DNA from: Climacium dendroides
Taxonomy: Eukaryota > Streptophyta > Bryopsida > Hypnales > Climaciaceae
DNA: 64,000 nt
Assembly (NCBI GenBank): GCA_950106755.1
Contig: OX467082.1
Location: 10,292,001-10,356,000, forward strand
Reading direction: 5' to 3'
Shown: positions 49,148 through 59,969 of the stretch, piece by piece
How the letters are laid out: the number at the start of each line of letters is the position of its first letter
Position numbering within the stretch: position 1 is the stretch's first letter
The notes under the pieces: model-generated
Databases searched by the model: none
What the model saw: only the letters and a program-made list of their open reading frames with translations
Told to the model about the DNA's origin: nothing
Program-made: the position numbers and the translations under genes

Positions 49148-49381
49148 TCGATTGGATCATACCAATAGATTCAGCAGATAAAATCATCTAGGGTCTCTTC
49201 TTGATTGGATCATACCAATAGATTCAGCAAATAAAATCATCTAGGGTCTCTTTGATGTTTACAGACTGTTATTGTGGTTCACATTTCAAATTTTTTACAT
49301 TTATATTATTGTGGATCACATTTCAAATTTTCTACATTTATATTATTGTGGATCACATTTCAAATTATCTACAAATGTAGT
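49148..49381. repeat. Two short tandem arrays (53-bp x2, then 37-bp x3)
   Basis: 'attggatcataccaataga' begins at 49151 and 49204. 'attgtgg.tcacatttcaaa' begins at 49271, 49308 and 49345, each followed by a 'ctacatttatatt'-like tail. Confidence 0.9.
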
Positions 49382-49399
49382 TGTAAAAGCCATATGGTG

Positions 49400-49980
49400 G
49401 CCTTATGGTCCTTTAGGGCTAAATCCCTAAACCCTGATTCTGACCCTCACCAATGAAAGCGCAGCCCACAAGAAAAGAACATATGTTAATAAATATGGAA
49501 TTGATCCATTGTCCCTATTTGTTTTTTACAACATTGACTATAGTGCAATCATAGAAAGCACATCAACCAAGACACAAGTTAGTACAAAAAGATGTTAAGG
49601 CCAATACTTTCTAGTGAAACATCATCATTTCAAGCTTACCAATTCAAAGTAACATTCAACTTACACTATGATCCTTGAACACTCATAAATTTTAACAAAT
49701 GAAGGATTCTACAATTGAACCTATGCTAAAGACAACCAATACTTCAACTTCTAACTATCTATAATAAGACATTATAGAGATTCCATCTTGTCCGCAAAGA
49801 TCTTGATGTTAAGTGTTCATTACAAATAGTCTAAACATAGTCTACATTGTTGCACCTATATAGTTTTTTTTTAATATTTTTGAGATAAGGACTATTAATA
49901 AGATTAAAAAATCTTTATAATAGATCCAACTTTCTTCAATATATGATTTTGAAGGTCATTCTTTGGGGCCCACACGTCTT
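49400..49980. other. AT-rich intergenic DNA, nothing seen
   Basis: No coding frame, repeat or hairpin could be resolved in this stretch. Confidence 0.4.
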
Positions 49981-49982
49981 GT

Positions 49983-50190
49983 TGTTTTAATTGTGGCAAC
50001 AGCACAGGGCACTTTTTCTTATATTTTGGACACAATCTTGTTACCGTCGAAAAGCCCTCAACAAGGAGGGGTGCACAGTCTTGGTTTTGTGGCATTCTGT
50101 ACGACGTGAAAGTTATGCTTTTTTGAGTTATTTTTGGTTCTAAAAAATTGGAAAATTACTTTTACTTTTGTTTTGACTGTGGCACTCTAG
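49983..50190. repeat. Family E unit (single copy)
   Basis: 'gtggcaacagcacagggcac', 'accgtcgaaaagccctcaac', 'ggaggggtgcac' and 'gaaaattacttttacttttg' follow in the order seen in the 45.4-kb array. Its right flank resembles the sequence just left of 7650 (see findings). Confidence 0.8.
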
Positions 50191-50219
50191 TTTTCTGTAA
50201 AAGTACATTTAGCCACTGA

Positions 50220-51305
50220 AAACTTCTGGAGCGATTACCACATCAGTCTCTGGTTCGCGGCGCGTCAAAAGCTGCGAAAGAACTTCGGTTGCTGCGAAGA
50301 GCGTCGTGCGTGCCCGCGTGCGTCGGAGTGGAGCTGTCGTAGAGAATTCGGCAAGTTCCAGCTGACAGCATTCAGGTGAGAGCATGGGTGTTCGAGTGTT
50401 TTGGCAATAGGTTTGAGAGTATTCAGGCGTTCGAGAGCATTCAGGGTTTAGTGAATAGGTTTGTGTTAATTGTGCAGCATTGTGTGATCGCTATTTGGCA
50501 GCTACGGGTGGATTTCCTGTAGCTTGTCGCAGATTTCTGTGATCTTTGTTCCCTGTCTTTGATTTGAGTTTTGATGTGAGAAGAGGTAGGCCGTGGAGCT
50601 GTCTGACTGAATGCGGCAAGTTCTAGCCGAGGTCCTTTGCTCGGCAATGTGGAGATACTTTTGGATGCCGTTCGAATGCTCTGGCGCGCAATGAATAGGT
50701 TTGTGTAGCATTATATGGTGAATGTGATCCTGTGCTTAACAGCTCACGTGAATGGTTTGATTTTATGGGTGGGTCTTTTAGTTCTGTTTGTTTTGTCTTC
50801 GTCGGAGGAGATTTCAGTACTTGTTGCTTTCGCGAATTTTCCTTGAGCATGTTGGATTTGAAAGCTGCACTTTCTGCTGGTCGGTAGGGTCACTTTCTTG
50901 AACAGTTTGATCGCTGTCCAGGGCGCACATAATTGGTGGTTTGAAATGGCAGGGTGCGACACAGAAGGCGGCATTAAATTCCGGCCGCAGATAAAGACGG
51001 GGACAAAGCACTTTGTGCGCAGTTTTGGTAGAAAGTAGGTGTGACCTTGCGTTTCCAGAGCCGTTGGGGTTTCATTTTACAGGACTTATGACTGTTTGCT
51101 TCTGGTTTCGTGTGACGTGTACGTCAATTAGCAAGATTCGTGAAATTATGGTCCTTAGTTGTCTATTTAAGAGGCTGCGTCAAGCGAACGGTGTAGCCAC
51201 TATCGCGAGATTGGCAGAGGCAGTCCCTGGTTTAGGTCTTGCTGCTTGTCTAAATTGAGTAAGGATTGGTGAGAGATTGAACGAAGTGGTTTTCTTGTCA
51301 GTTAT
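50220..51305 (+). promoter_or_regulatory. Promoter and leader region of the TRF-like MYB gene
   Basis: Composition changes abruptly near 50220 to more GC-rich sequence, including a CG-rich run at 50255-50345. A degenerate tandem copy is visible: 'ggagctgtc', 'cggcaagttc.agc' and 'gaataggtttgtgt' occur near 50329-50470 and again near 50596-50710. Open frames here have no recognisable domain. This is the likely promoter and 5' untranslated region of the downstream gene; possible leader introns were not resolved. Confidence 0.5.
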
Positions 51306-52741
51306 ATGAATGTGCAATTGAGCTGGCGTCGGAGGAGATTAGCAATGGTGCGGGATAGGAGCTCGGAAGGTGTGTCCGCAGCCTGTCGGAAGCCGGTGGA
51401 TACGCCGGAGGAGAAGCTGATAGGGTTTTGGGTATGGGAGTACATTTTAAAGTACACGTCGGATGTGAGCCTCATCAGAGAATTGATGAAGTCGCTACCT
51501 TTTCCAGAAGACGTTCCGCGCTTGAAACAGATGATACTGATTAACGAGCTATCTTTTCAAATTTCCAAGGATCTCGACATTCAGAAGACCCTGGACCTTC
51601 TTGAAGCTCTTCAGCAGTCCTTTGAAGACCCCGATCTTGAAGAGTCACAAGATGTGGCTCTATCAAAGCGATTCAAGCCATCAAGTTCTATACCGAATGG
51701 GGATGGGTCTGTATGGAAAGGACTTCGGCAGTCAACATTGGAACTGAGGGAGGAGTTGCGGAAGTTGCTTAGTGAGGAAGCACATGTTCAGAATGTCACT
51801 GGCATTGTGAGTAAATTGTCAGCTTTAACAAAAAACACTTGGGCTTTGTTTGGCCCCGTGTTTTTGGAGAAAGCGGAAGCCGCTGTCATCAATGGAAATT
51901 ACAAGCCTCAAGGGGTTTCAATACCTCTGCCACTTGCAGAGAATGTTGGTGCAGTGGACGACAGTGGAGCCAAGACTAGTAACGAAGACCCTGTTGCGGA
52001 GCTTCTAAATGCTGTCAACGGAAGAAACGAAGCCTTGCACAGGGCACGGCAAGCGTTGGCCAACAGCGCTGTCGAGATGGAGAAGTTGGTGAAGGATCCA
52101 CTGCCTGCGCTTTTGAGGAAACCAGATGGTGGAGTCCCAGGTAAGGCTGTTGTTATCCCAAATCGGGCTTAATGTGTTTGTTTAGCAGGTCATGTGGAGT
52201 CTTTTCTGTTGTCCAATTTCATTATTTTGTGGCGAACGAATGCCATGTCCATTGATATGTACTTCGGCCCCATCTGAATTATATTATTTTCACAATTGGA
52301 CCAAGGAAATTAGGTCATCTACTATAAATCGTGAATCCTTTGTCCTTTCCAGGGGTTGTAAAACGCAGTCTTCTGGATCCTCACCCATCGGCTCAAGCCC
52401 AGGGCTGGGACGACGAAGAAGACCAGATCGAAGACAGTGCTTCCCCATTGACTCCGTCTGCATCGAAACGTATTCACCTGCCACTCCTTCACAGTCCCAA
52501 TCGTAAGCCAGTTGCGTCGTCTTCAGTGGCAATACAGTCCTCCGGTATGACAGACAAACCAAGACGGCAGAAGAAGAAGTGGTCCGAGGAAGAGGTGGAG
52601 ATTTTGAAGCGGGAGGTTCAGAAGTATGGGAAAGGCCGCTGGAAGATGATTCTACTAAAGAACAAAGAGGGTCTCCAAGGACGTACTGAAGTCGACATCA
52701 AGGACAAATGGCGGAATCTGGAGAAGTATGGTCTTGTGTAG
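51306..52741 (+). CDS. TRF-like single-MYB (telobox) protein
   Basis: Exons 51306-52140 and 52353-52741 joined at a GTAAGG donor and a TTTCCAG acceptor in phase 1; 407 residues. The C-terminal 56 residues are one MYB/SANT domain, KKWSEEEVEILKREVQKYGKGRWKMIL, ending in the telobox signature VDIKDKWRNL. That signature is typical of plant telomere-repeat-binding and TRF-like proteins. An N-terminal segment (about residues 35-103, EEKLIGFWVWEYILKYTSDVSLIRELMKSLP...) is predicted helical, with LLEALQQSF near its end. The middle is acidic and disorder-prone. Family proteins bind TTTAGGG-type DNA, at telomeres or telo-box promoters; the actual target here is inference. An alternative start is the in-frame ATG at 51345. 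Genes of this class usually carry the MYB near the C-terminus, as here. Confidence 0.9.
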
Positions 52742-54144
52742 TGATCGTTTTTTGTACCTTCATGTATATACGAACTCTTTGTACCATAGCCAGCCATACG
52801 AGGTAGGTGTGTGAACTGCTCAACGCAAATGCCAACACCATGCTCAATGCTTATTCTCTTATGAAATCGGAAAGGCAAACAAAGTGGAGTGCTCGTTACA
52901 CGATTGATTTTCTTTCTTGTTTATATTACTTCTCTTTTAGGTATATGTGATTCTTGCTGCCCCTCTATTTTGGTAGCATTGGAAGACACTTTGCATAGAC
53001 CATTTGGTTCCTGAGATCCATTTAGCTCCCAATTATTTTGACTATCCATGTATCAAATACGCGAATCAAGATTTAGAGTCTGGCAAGTAAGATATTTTTG
53101 AAACGGAGTGCATCTATCGTCATTCAATACCCAAAGTCTCCGAGGATTGCACAATCGAGAATGAAACGAAGAGCCTCAGAGAGCAAAGCGACAATGGAAT
53201 ATCTTGAAAACTACAGTTGAGTAGAGGTTATGCAACTTACAGTGCATACAAGAAACGAAGTTGTAGAGGTCAAATGACTGGAGTAAATTGCACATGCTCT
53301 AACACTCTCAGTTCTGTTTAATGCAAACAAGTATCCCAATTTTTGACATGAATACCCTACATGGGCTTCAAAAAGAATTCTTATTCGCAGATATCAACTC
53401 AATTCAACCCCATATTTCTTCGTATGCGTGCAAGACAACTGAACTTCAGTCGACAGAGAGATTTTAGAAAAAGAGCTACTAAAAAGCCAACAAACTCATG
53501 TTTGGAAGTGGATACCGTAGACAAAGAACACCATGTTGAGGGAGTTTCACAGGGGAATTACTTGCTCTGCAAGATCCAAGATGTACGAGGAGATGCAAGT
53601 GTCCAATTTGGGGGAAATGAATTCTAAGCTTGCAGAATTTGCTTCTCCCATCATTCTCCGGATGTCAAAATTTTCACCATAGCTAATCAATTCCTTGAAA
53701 GTTCAATGAAAATGTTGCATCTATCATTTGAAAGGATCCAGCGTCTTAATCAATGTTCAGAGACAATTGACCGTTTATAGATCATATAGAGCATTTTATA
53801 CAGCATGAATCAAACACACCTATCAAACAAAAATAAAAATAAAGTTCACATGAACCTCTATGAGCTCCACAGAACAAAACTAGACCCATTCAGAGTTGCC
53901 TGATATGTGCACAGCTACATACACTCAAACCTCATTAATGTGACCTCTAAAATGACATTTTGGAATCTCATGTACTCTTAGCATACTGTCATTGGCTGTA
54001 GCACAGTAATTGTCACTCATTCAACTATGCCATAGTTATGATTTTCAGAACCCCGAAGGAGACCAGGGAGTAATCTCACAAAAGAAAAGGCAAGAAAGAT
54101 CTGGTGATGAAAAACATTGTGACCGCATAACGCACCAGCTTAAG
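52742..54144. other. Intergenic region between two converging genes
   Basis: Holds the 3' untranslated regions of both genes. No further gene is seen. An 88-codon frame at 53361-53627 has no recognised domain. Confidence 0.45.
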
Positions 54145-55659
54145 TTAGTCAAGAACAGAATGCCCATTGTGAACCTTCTTCTTACGTTTAAGGTTGTCTT
54201 TAGAGCCGACCTCGTCGTCGCTGTCTTCCGCATTCTCATCGCCGAAAATGTTGCTTGTCCGCTCAGTGTCGTCGGCATCAGCACCAACGGGACCGACAAT
54301 GTTCATCTTCTCGCGGAAGCTCAGTGTGTCGGGATCGTCGCTGCCGAAGAGGTCACGCCCTTTCTCTCCGCTCTCAAATTTCGTGTCCTCGAAACCGAAC
54401 TGCGAGTTGCCCCTTTCGATGTTTTGTTGATACTCCACGTCTCCACTGCCAAACAAGTCGCGATGCTCTCGGTCTCCGTCCTCGGATCCGAAAATTTCTT
54501 TGTCTCGAGTGCCGTGGCGATGGTGGTGCTGGTGCTGGTGCTGGTGCTCTCCGTCACCGACATTCTTGGCTTCGTGGCTGCCGGAGCGCGGAATACCTGA
54601 CAGGTGCGACTCCGGTGTGTGGATATCCTTTGCCTTCAATCCTTGGCTCCCGAAACCAATCTTCTTCATGAGCCCTGGTAGAAAGCCATGGCTGCCACCG
54701 CTGTGGTCTGATGAACTGGAACTCTTCCGGTTATGAACTCCATGTGACTTCTTGGATTTGCTCACATCGTTCTCACCGTCATTCGAGACGACTTCATCGG
54801 CTGTGGACGGTTGACTGTGACTGAGTTCCTGCTTTGTCGAGGTGGATTGCGGTTCTCCCTCCGAGTGCGAAGGGAGAGAGTCCAACGTCTGACTGTTGTA
54901 CTTGGCAACCTGCACTAATGCGTCGTCTCAGTAGTCGAATTTGGGAAAGCGCGTGCAGAGGAAGGAAGGAAGAAAACAGTGATGTCTCAAATGGGAGGTA
55001 ATTATCCACGACGGATCGAAATTGTGAAAAAATGTACATGATTGAATTCCTGCAACGATAATCTGAAAACCCTGATAACTCCTGAACAAAATTAATATTA
55101 TAATCAGCCACATAGGTATTTCTGCTCATTAGCAATCTGCTGAGTATCTCGCAAAACACTTAAGTATCATGCTCCAAACACGGTTCCATGCAAGGAAACA
55201 AGGCCGAAACAAAATTTCTTTTACTGCCGGTACGAAAATGGCATACCAAATTCAATTAACTACCACCAGAAATTTCCAAGGAATGCTGTCAATTTGTACT
55301 ACACCAATCAAACCAGAAGGTCTGCACACATCAAGTGCCTAAAAAACAAACAAGAAGCAACAGTTTAGAAACCCCCTCTCAAATTCAGCCCGTGCTCACG
55401 ACTCCCTCAAAGCAAATGTTCACAACTGACTCTCAAACTTCCACCGACGCATAAAAAACCAAGCTTCGTATCCAGTCGCTATCGAAATGAAATTTCCATC
55501 GATTTCCGAGAAAAGAAAAAGAAACTCACACCGACGCACACGACGAAACCAAGAATAATTCTCCAATTGCTACACAAGTGACCTGATTATCATCACAATC
55601 TCATCAACATCACTCATTCAGCAATTAAGAAAATGAACTACCTCACCGCCGGACGCCAT
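54145..55659 (-). CDS. Hydrophilic, probably disordered protein with FGS-acidic repeats and a His tract
   Basis: The large exon 54145-54909 has an open frame of 254 codons plus stop, beginning after a GCAG acceptor with no ATG of its own. An 18-nt coding exon at 55642-55659 (MASGGE, then a GTAGTT donor) fits it in phase, giving 260 residues. This two-exon model is inferred. The protein is rich in Ser, His, Asp, Glu and Gly. It has SSSSSD (near 69), FLPGLMKKIGFG (near 82), HQHQHQHHHRH (about 128-138) and four short repeats: IFGSED, LFGSGD, LFGSDD and IFGDEN (near 145, 158, 193 and 227). A basic LKRKKK near the C-terminus could be a nuclear signal. Composition recalls dehydrin-like stress proteins, but no canonical K-segment is seen. 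Function unknown. Confidence 0.75.
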
Positions 55660-56320
55660 GGCTTCAATTCAAACGTTCGAAAACGCAAGGCGCCAGCACT
55701 TCGTGATCGATCAAGAGCCTAACCTCACCAAAGAGATCGAAACAGAGAAAGTCCCTGCCCCGAGAAGGCCAAGTTGGCCGAAGCGGAAGCGAGACAGTAC
55801 TTCCACAACAGCTGCTCAAAAAGCACAGCATTGCGTCACACAACAGTCATGACCAATCGTTTTACAACTTTAATGCATTCTTAAGATTTTCTACTATTAC
55901 AGTCAGCAGGTGGAAGATTGGGTGGTGAAATTAAAAATGGACCTGATGTCAGAGGAAAGTCGAGATGAGCCTTCCGGCACTGCCATCGGGCCTGTGTGCT
56001 GAAGTGATGAGAGACTATTGTCGTGACCCGTCGGCGTGAATCTCCCATCCACGGTCGTTGAATTAAGACGGGGAGGGTCTTCATTTGCGAGGCGGAAAAA
56101 GACGAGATGGTCGCAGCTGCTTTGCGCTTGCTTTCCGGCCAGGACGCGCGCGGGGCTTTAGTTGGCCCTGCAGTTGTTCATGGACGTACGGCTTCGCGGC
56201 TATGGTATTTGTGGCCATCATTCTGCTCGAGCGGAGACGCTGCAACTGCTGTGGACGGGAAGAGACATGTCTTCGGCGCGGTCCTAACGCAATTTTAACC
56301 CTAACACTAAGCCCACTCAC
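55660..56320. promoter_or_regulatory. Upstream region of the hydrophilic-protein gene
   Basis: Less AT-rich than what follows, with a CG-rich stretch near 56085-56285. Open frames here overlap on both strands and match nothing recognisable. It is probably promoter and leader for the minus-strand gene; the right border is the repeat at 56320. Confidence 0.4.
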
Positions 56321-56530
56321 TTCCAACCATCACCCCATTTCCAATCTATAGGCTGCTTTCTTTCCATGAAGTTGTGCTTTTTTTTTGTGAAGTTGTGCTT
56401 TCTTTCTGTGAAGTTGTGGTGGAGTTTAAGGAGCAATTGTGGCACATTATAATTGGTTGTAAGGCTATCAATATTGCAACCAACCCTTGGTCGATTATGC
56501 AATCAACCTATAATTAAAAATAGAAAGGTC
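56320..56530. repeat. Dispersed repeat, inverted partner of 12290-12486
   Basis: The reverse complement carries 'aaccatcacccc' to 'ttgcaaccaacccttggtcg' phrases in the order seen at 12290-12486. An extra local duplication, 'tgtgaagttgtgctttctt', lies at 56365-56405. Confidence 0.75.
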
Positions 56531-58490
56531 TATATCACCATTACAGGTCAAAGAGACTATGTTTGCTATCATTTTGCAACTAGATATGAATGAAAATTTT
56601 AATATTTTTTTTTTCGAGATGATATCATATGTCTTCTAAAAATTATAAAATTTTTGTTTTAAAAAAACAAATTTAAATTATTTAAATTTTCTTAAGAAAA
56701 AATGAAGAAAATTCATATCAAATACAAAATATGCTCACAAAATCTAAAATTTTCACCATAGATGTGTATTATGGTATATAACATTATGGTGTATAAACCA
56801 AAGTTATCATGCCACTTTAAAATTAGAAAACTAACAAACCATGGTTATAGGTCTAAAGTTCATATTGCTATAGAATATTGAAATTTATGAATTTTTCAAA
56901 ATTTCCAATTCGAGTACAAATTCAACTTGGTAAGCTTCATTTCACTAGTTGGATTCAAATTCAAAAAATGTCATTTTTTATGGCTGAAATTCACATCAAG
57001 AATAAATAGCAAGAATTTGCCAAAATACACAACAAGGGTGATCTACAAATTAAGCATCTTCTTTTTTAGAGAAGTCCATAATACCATAATGAGGGAATTT
57101 ACAAAACTATTCACTGAAAATATACTCAAGTACCCTCAAAGAAAAATAATTGAATATGAAAACATTTTTCCATCCTATAAAGTAGTTGATCCATTTTCAT
57201 CCCAAGGCTACCACAATAATACTCAAAAAACTCTAAAGCAAAGCACATTGGGGTCAAAATAGTACTAGAAAGAAGTTCTCTTGTAGCATCTTCTTCTAAT
57301 CCTATAACAACACTAAAGACTAAAATTGTCCTATAAATAACATTTGAAGAAATTGTAGAGACAATGAATATGAGTATTCATTGAAGATTATGGATTTTTT
57401 AGGCTAACTACTTTAAATTTATGATAGGGTCACACCTTTGTATAATTATGTTTTGTTTAACCCTACACAACAATCAAAACATTTAAGCTTGGTTTCAAGT
57501 GAATTTTTGGCAAAAGGTGGCTTTAGGATTTTCTTTAAAATGTTTCAACTTATTGAACCTACTTCTATATAGTAAATAAAACTCACCAAGCATTGCTTCT
57601 ATGTTTCAAAGTCAAAATTGTACTTATTGATCGATTTTACATGCTTTGATCACACAAACCTTAGGCAAAGAACAAGACCGTGCCCTACTTTGAGGAGACT
57701 TGATTTCCCCTTGAATCACTCGCTATGCCAAGAAATTATATTCAATGGTAAAAAACTTTCCCATTTTCTTTCTCCCTTCAAAAATTGTTTTGAACTTATG
57801 ACTTACACAAAATTACGAATTCAAAACTTGCAAATACCATGACAATTTCAATGGTCAATAACTTCTTTATTTTCTTTCTCTCTTCGAAAATTAATTGGAA
57901 CTTAAAACGTACACAAAATTATGAATTGAAAACTTGCAAATACCTTGACTAAGTCAAATACCGTGCCTAAGTGGAATCGCTACCAAGTGAGGACTTTACA
58001 AGTAACATACAATTACAAATTCCAAACTTGCAAATGCTAAGGTAGGAGGCTCTAAAAGCGACCCTTTACGGGCTGATCTGCCTTTTTCAGAGGTTTGCTT
58101 GAACAGAAATATTTTTAGCTCATTTTTCAGAGAAAGAAAAATGGATGCGGAATGTAACACAAGTGGTTTCATATTTTTTGAAGCATTTTTGAATTAGTTA
58201 CGAATTTTCAAAGATTTCTGTAGTAGGTACCTATTTGTGACCATAGGTCTCCCAAAATCTGTCCCCTTGCAACTTCTAAATCGATTTCTAAATCAGGGAA
58301 GAAATGATTGGCTCTCGAAATAAAATAAGTAAATTTTTCTTGATTCATTCAATAGCAACAGTGGTTCATTTAAAGATCACCTCCCATCCATTTTACAACC
58401 AGCTATGGGGCGATTGCAAGGAGATGGTCGCAATTACAGCATCCTACCTTACATCCAGGAGGATCGACCCCCTCGTGAGCCATCCAGGGA
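56530..58490. other. AT-rich intergenic DNA with a family C start
   Basis: No supported gene. A family C end starts at about 58040 (AAGGTAGGAGGCTCTAAAAG). A direct repeat, 'aaaattg.ttgaacttatgac.tacacaaaatta.gaatt.aaaacttgcaaataccttga'-like, occurs near 57780-57845 and 57885-57950. No gene is supported by the frames here. Confidence 0.45.
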
Positions 58491-58555
58491 TATATATGTA
58501 AAAAAATGCGCCCTATGAGCCATCCAGGGTACGTAAAAAAATGCACCCTAGACTT
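58490..58555. repeat. Short tandem duplication
   Basis: 'gagccatccaggg' followed by 'gtaaaaaaatgc.ccct' occurs twice within about 65 bases. Confidence 0.8.
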
Positions 58556-58611
58556 TGTATTACATGAATTTTAAATTTCTTTTCACCTCCCCTTGTTGCC
58601 CTTGCAAAAAA

Positions 58612-58905
58612 CACTGAAATTTTTTATTTGCAATCAGATGATTTTTTTTGCAAATTCTGAATTCAGATTTGCAATCAGCAACCCCAAATTAACTAGGGGC
58701 GGGGTAAAAGTAAAAAATCATAACCCTGACTGGAGCGCTCTCCTTTGTTGCCGACCAGGGAGAACTTACCCTCAGTGCCCCAGTCAGGGTAAATTGTGAA
58801 AAAAAGCCCCCTAAACTGCCCCTAGCTAATTTGGGGCCGCTGACTGCAAATCCGAATTCAGAATGTGCAAAAAAAATCATCTGGTTCCAAATCAAAAATC
58901 CCACA
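58612..58905. mobile_element. Foldback element with about 120-bp inverted arms
   Basis: The left arm (58612-58736) and right arm (58781-58905) are inverted copies. 'caatcagatgatttttttt' pairs with 'aaaaaaaatcatctggttc', 'tgaattcagatttgcaatca' pairs with 'tgactgcaaatccgaattca', and 'aaccctgactgg' pairs with 'ccagtcagggt'. The loop is about 45 bases. Weaker relatives of one arm lie near 8820-8890, 15060-15250 and 15940-15990. No gene inside. Confidence 0.8.
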
Positions 58906-59594
58906 ACGTTTTCCCCAGGGGTAAAACAGGGCAATGACGGGGTCGGTTCACCGTGGCCCCTTGTTGCCCTATCCAAGGAGCCAAGGACATATGCCGAGCC
59001 CGATTGTCCTATTCAGGGTTTGGGTTGGTTGGGCCCCGTCAGGGGCGTTCCAAAAAATAGGGTATGCCGGTAGGTGTACCCAGCGCACGGTATTCTTTAG
59101 TAAAAGGCGAAAGAATAGTTCGCTCTGTGCTGAGCACCCGGCTGCATACTCCCCAACCCCAAGTTGCTCTGCTTATATACTCCCGTGAGGAAGTTGAGCT
59201 TGCAAACCATATGGGTTATACTTTGTGGACGAGAGCGTAGTTGTGGGGACTGGCAGAACCTTGATGGAGTCGACACCATGCCAGCAGCACTTGGTTTACT
59301 TAAGTAGACAGGGGCATCAACAACTTCCAGTCGGGATTCTTCACCAGTTCATTCATTTCAATTCCTGTCTGAAAGGCAACGGCGTGCTTGCGGTAGCTTG
59401 GATGCTGCTGGTGCTGGTGCTGGAGAGTCCAATTAATTGTGGGTTCCATCTTAGGAGCTTCTGTTCATGGAATCTCCTAAACCAACAAATGAGAATCGAT
59501 TGCCAAACGTTACTGCGTAGATCGACATGCTGGCTTCCAATCCTCTTGCTCAGCTAGCTAGCCAGGGTCGCTGCTACTGCAAAACCCCATCGCT

Positions 59595-59965
59595 TATCAT
59601 TCCATGAAATGAAAAGCGACAGAATGTGGGGTGAAAGGAAAGAGAAAAAAAAGAGTCGCAAACGATCAAATGTGGGGTGAAAGAGAAAAAAAAAGGGTCA
59701 CAAATCACAAAATGTGTGGCCAACTTGGTTATTAACATCAGATCATTTTCAACCTTGGATAAGTGAGAGGTGACATACTGAATGTTGGGGTTTGGCTTCC
59801 TCTTTGCTCAGTCATGGTCGCTACTGTGAACCCCTTCGCTGTTCATTCCCTAAACTGACGACAAAATGTGGGACGAGTGGAAAGAAATCACAAAACCCCT
59901 TCGCTGTTCATTCCCTAAACTGACCACAAAATGTGGGATGAGTGAAAAGAAATCACAAAACTACA
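59595..59965. repeat. Local duplications, including a 66-bp tandem pair
   Basis: 'aaccccttcgctgttcattc' begins at 59829 and 59895, followed by 'cctaaactgac.acaaaatg' and 'tgggatgagtg.aaagaaat'. A similar motif, 'aatgtggggtgaaag', is repeated at 59624 and 59669. Confidence 0.85.
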
Positions 59966-59969
59966 AAAC

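Noticed and set aside
54010..54600. Long plus-strand frames opposite the hydrophilic-protein gene
   Set aside because: They are reverse-strand shadows created by the biased Ser/Asp/His codons of the minus-strand exon.
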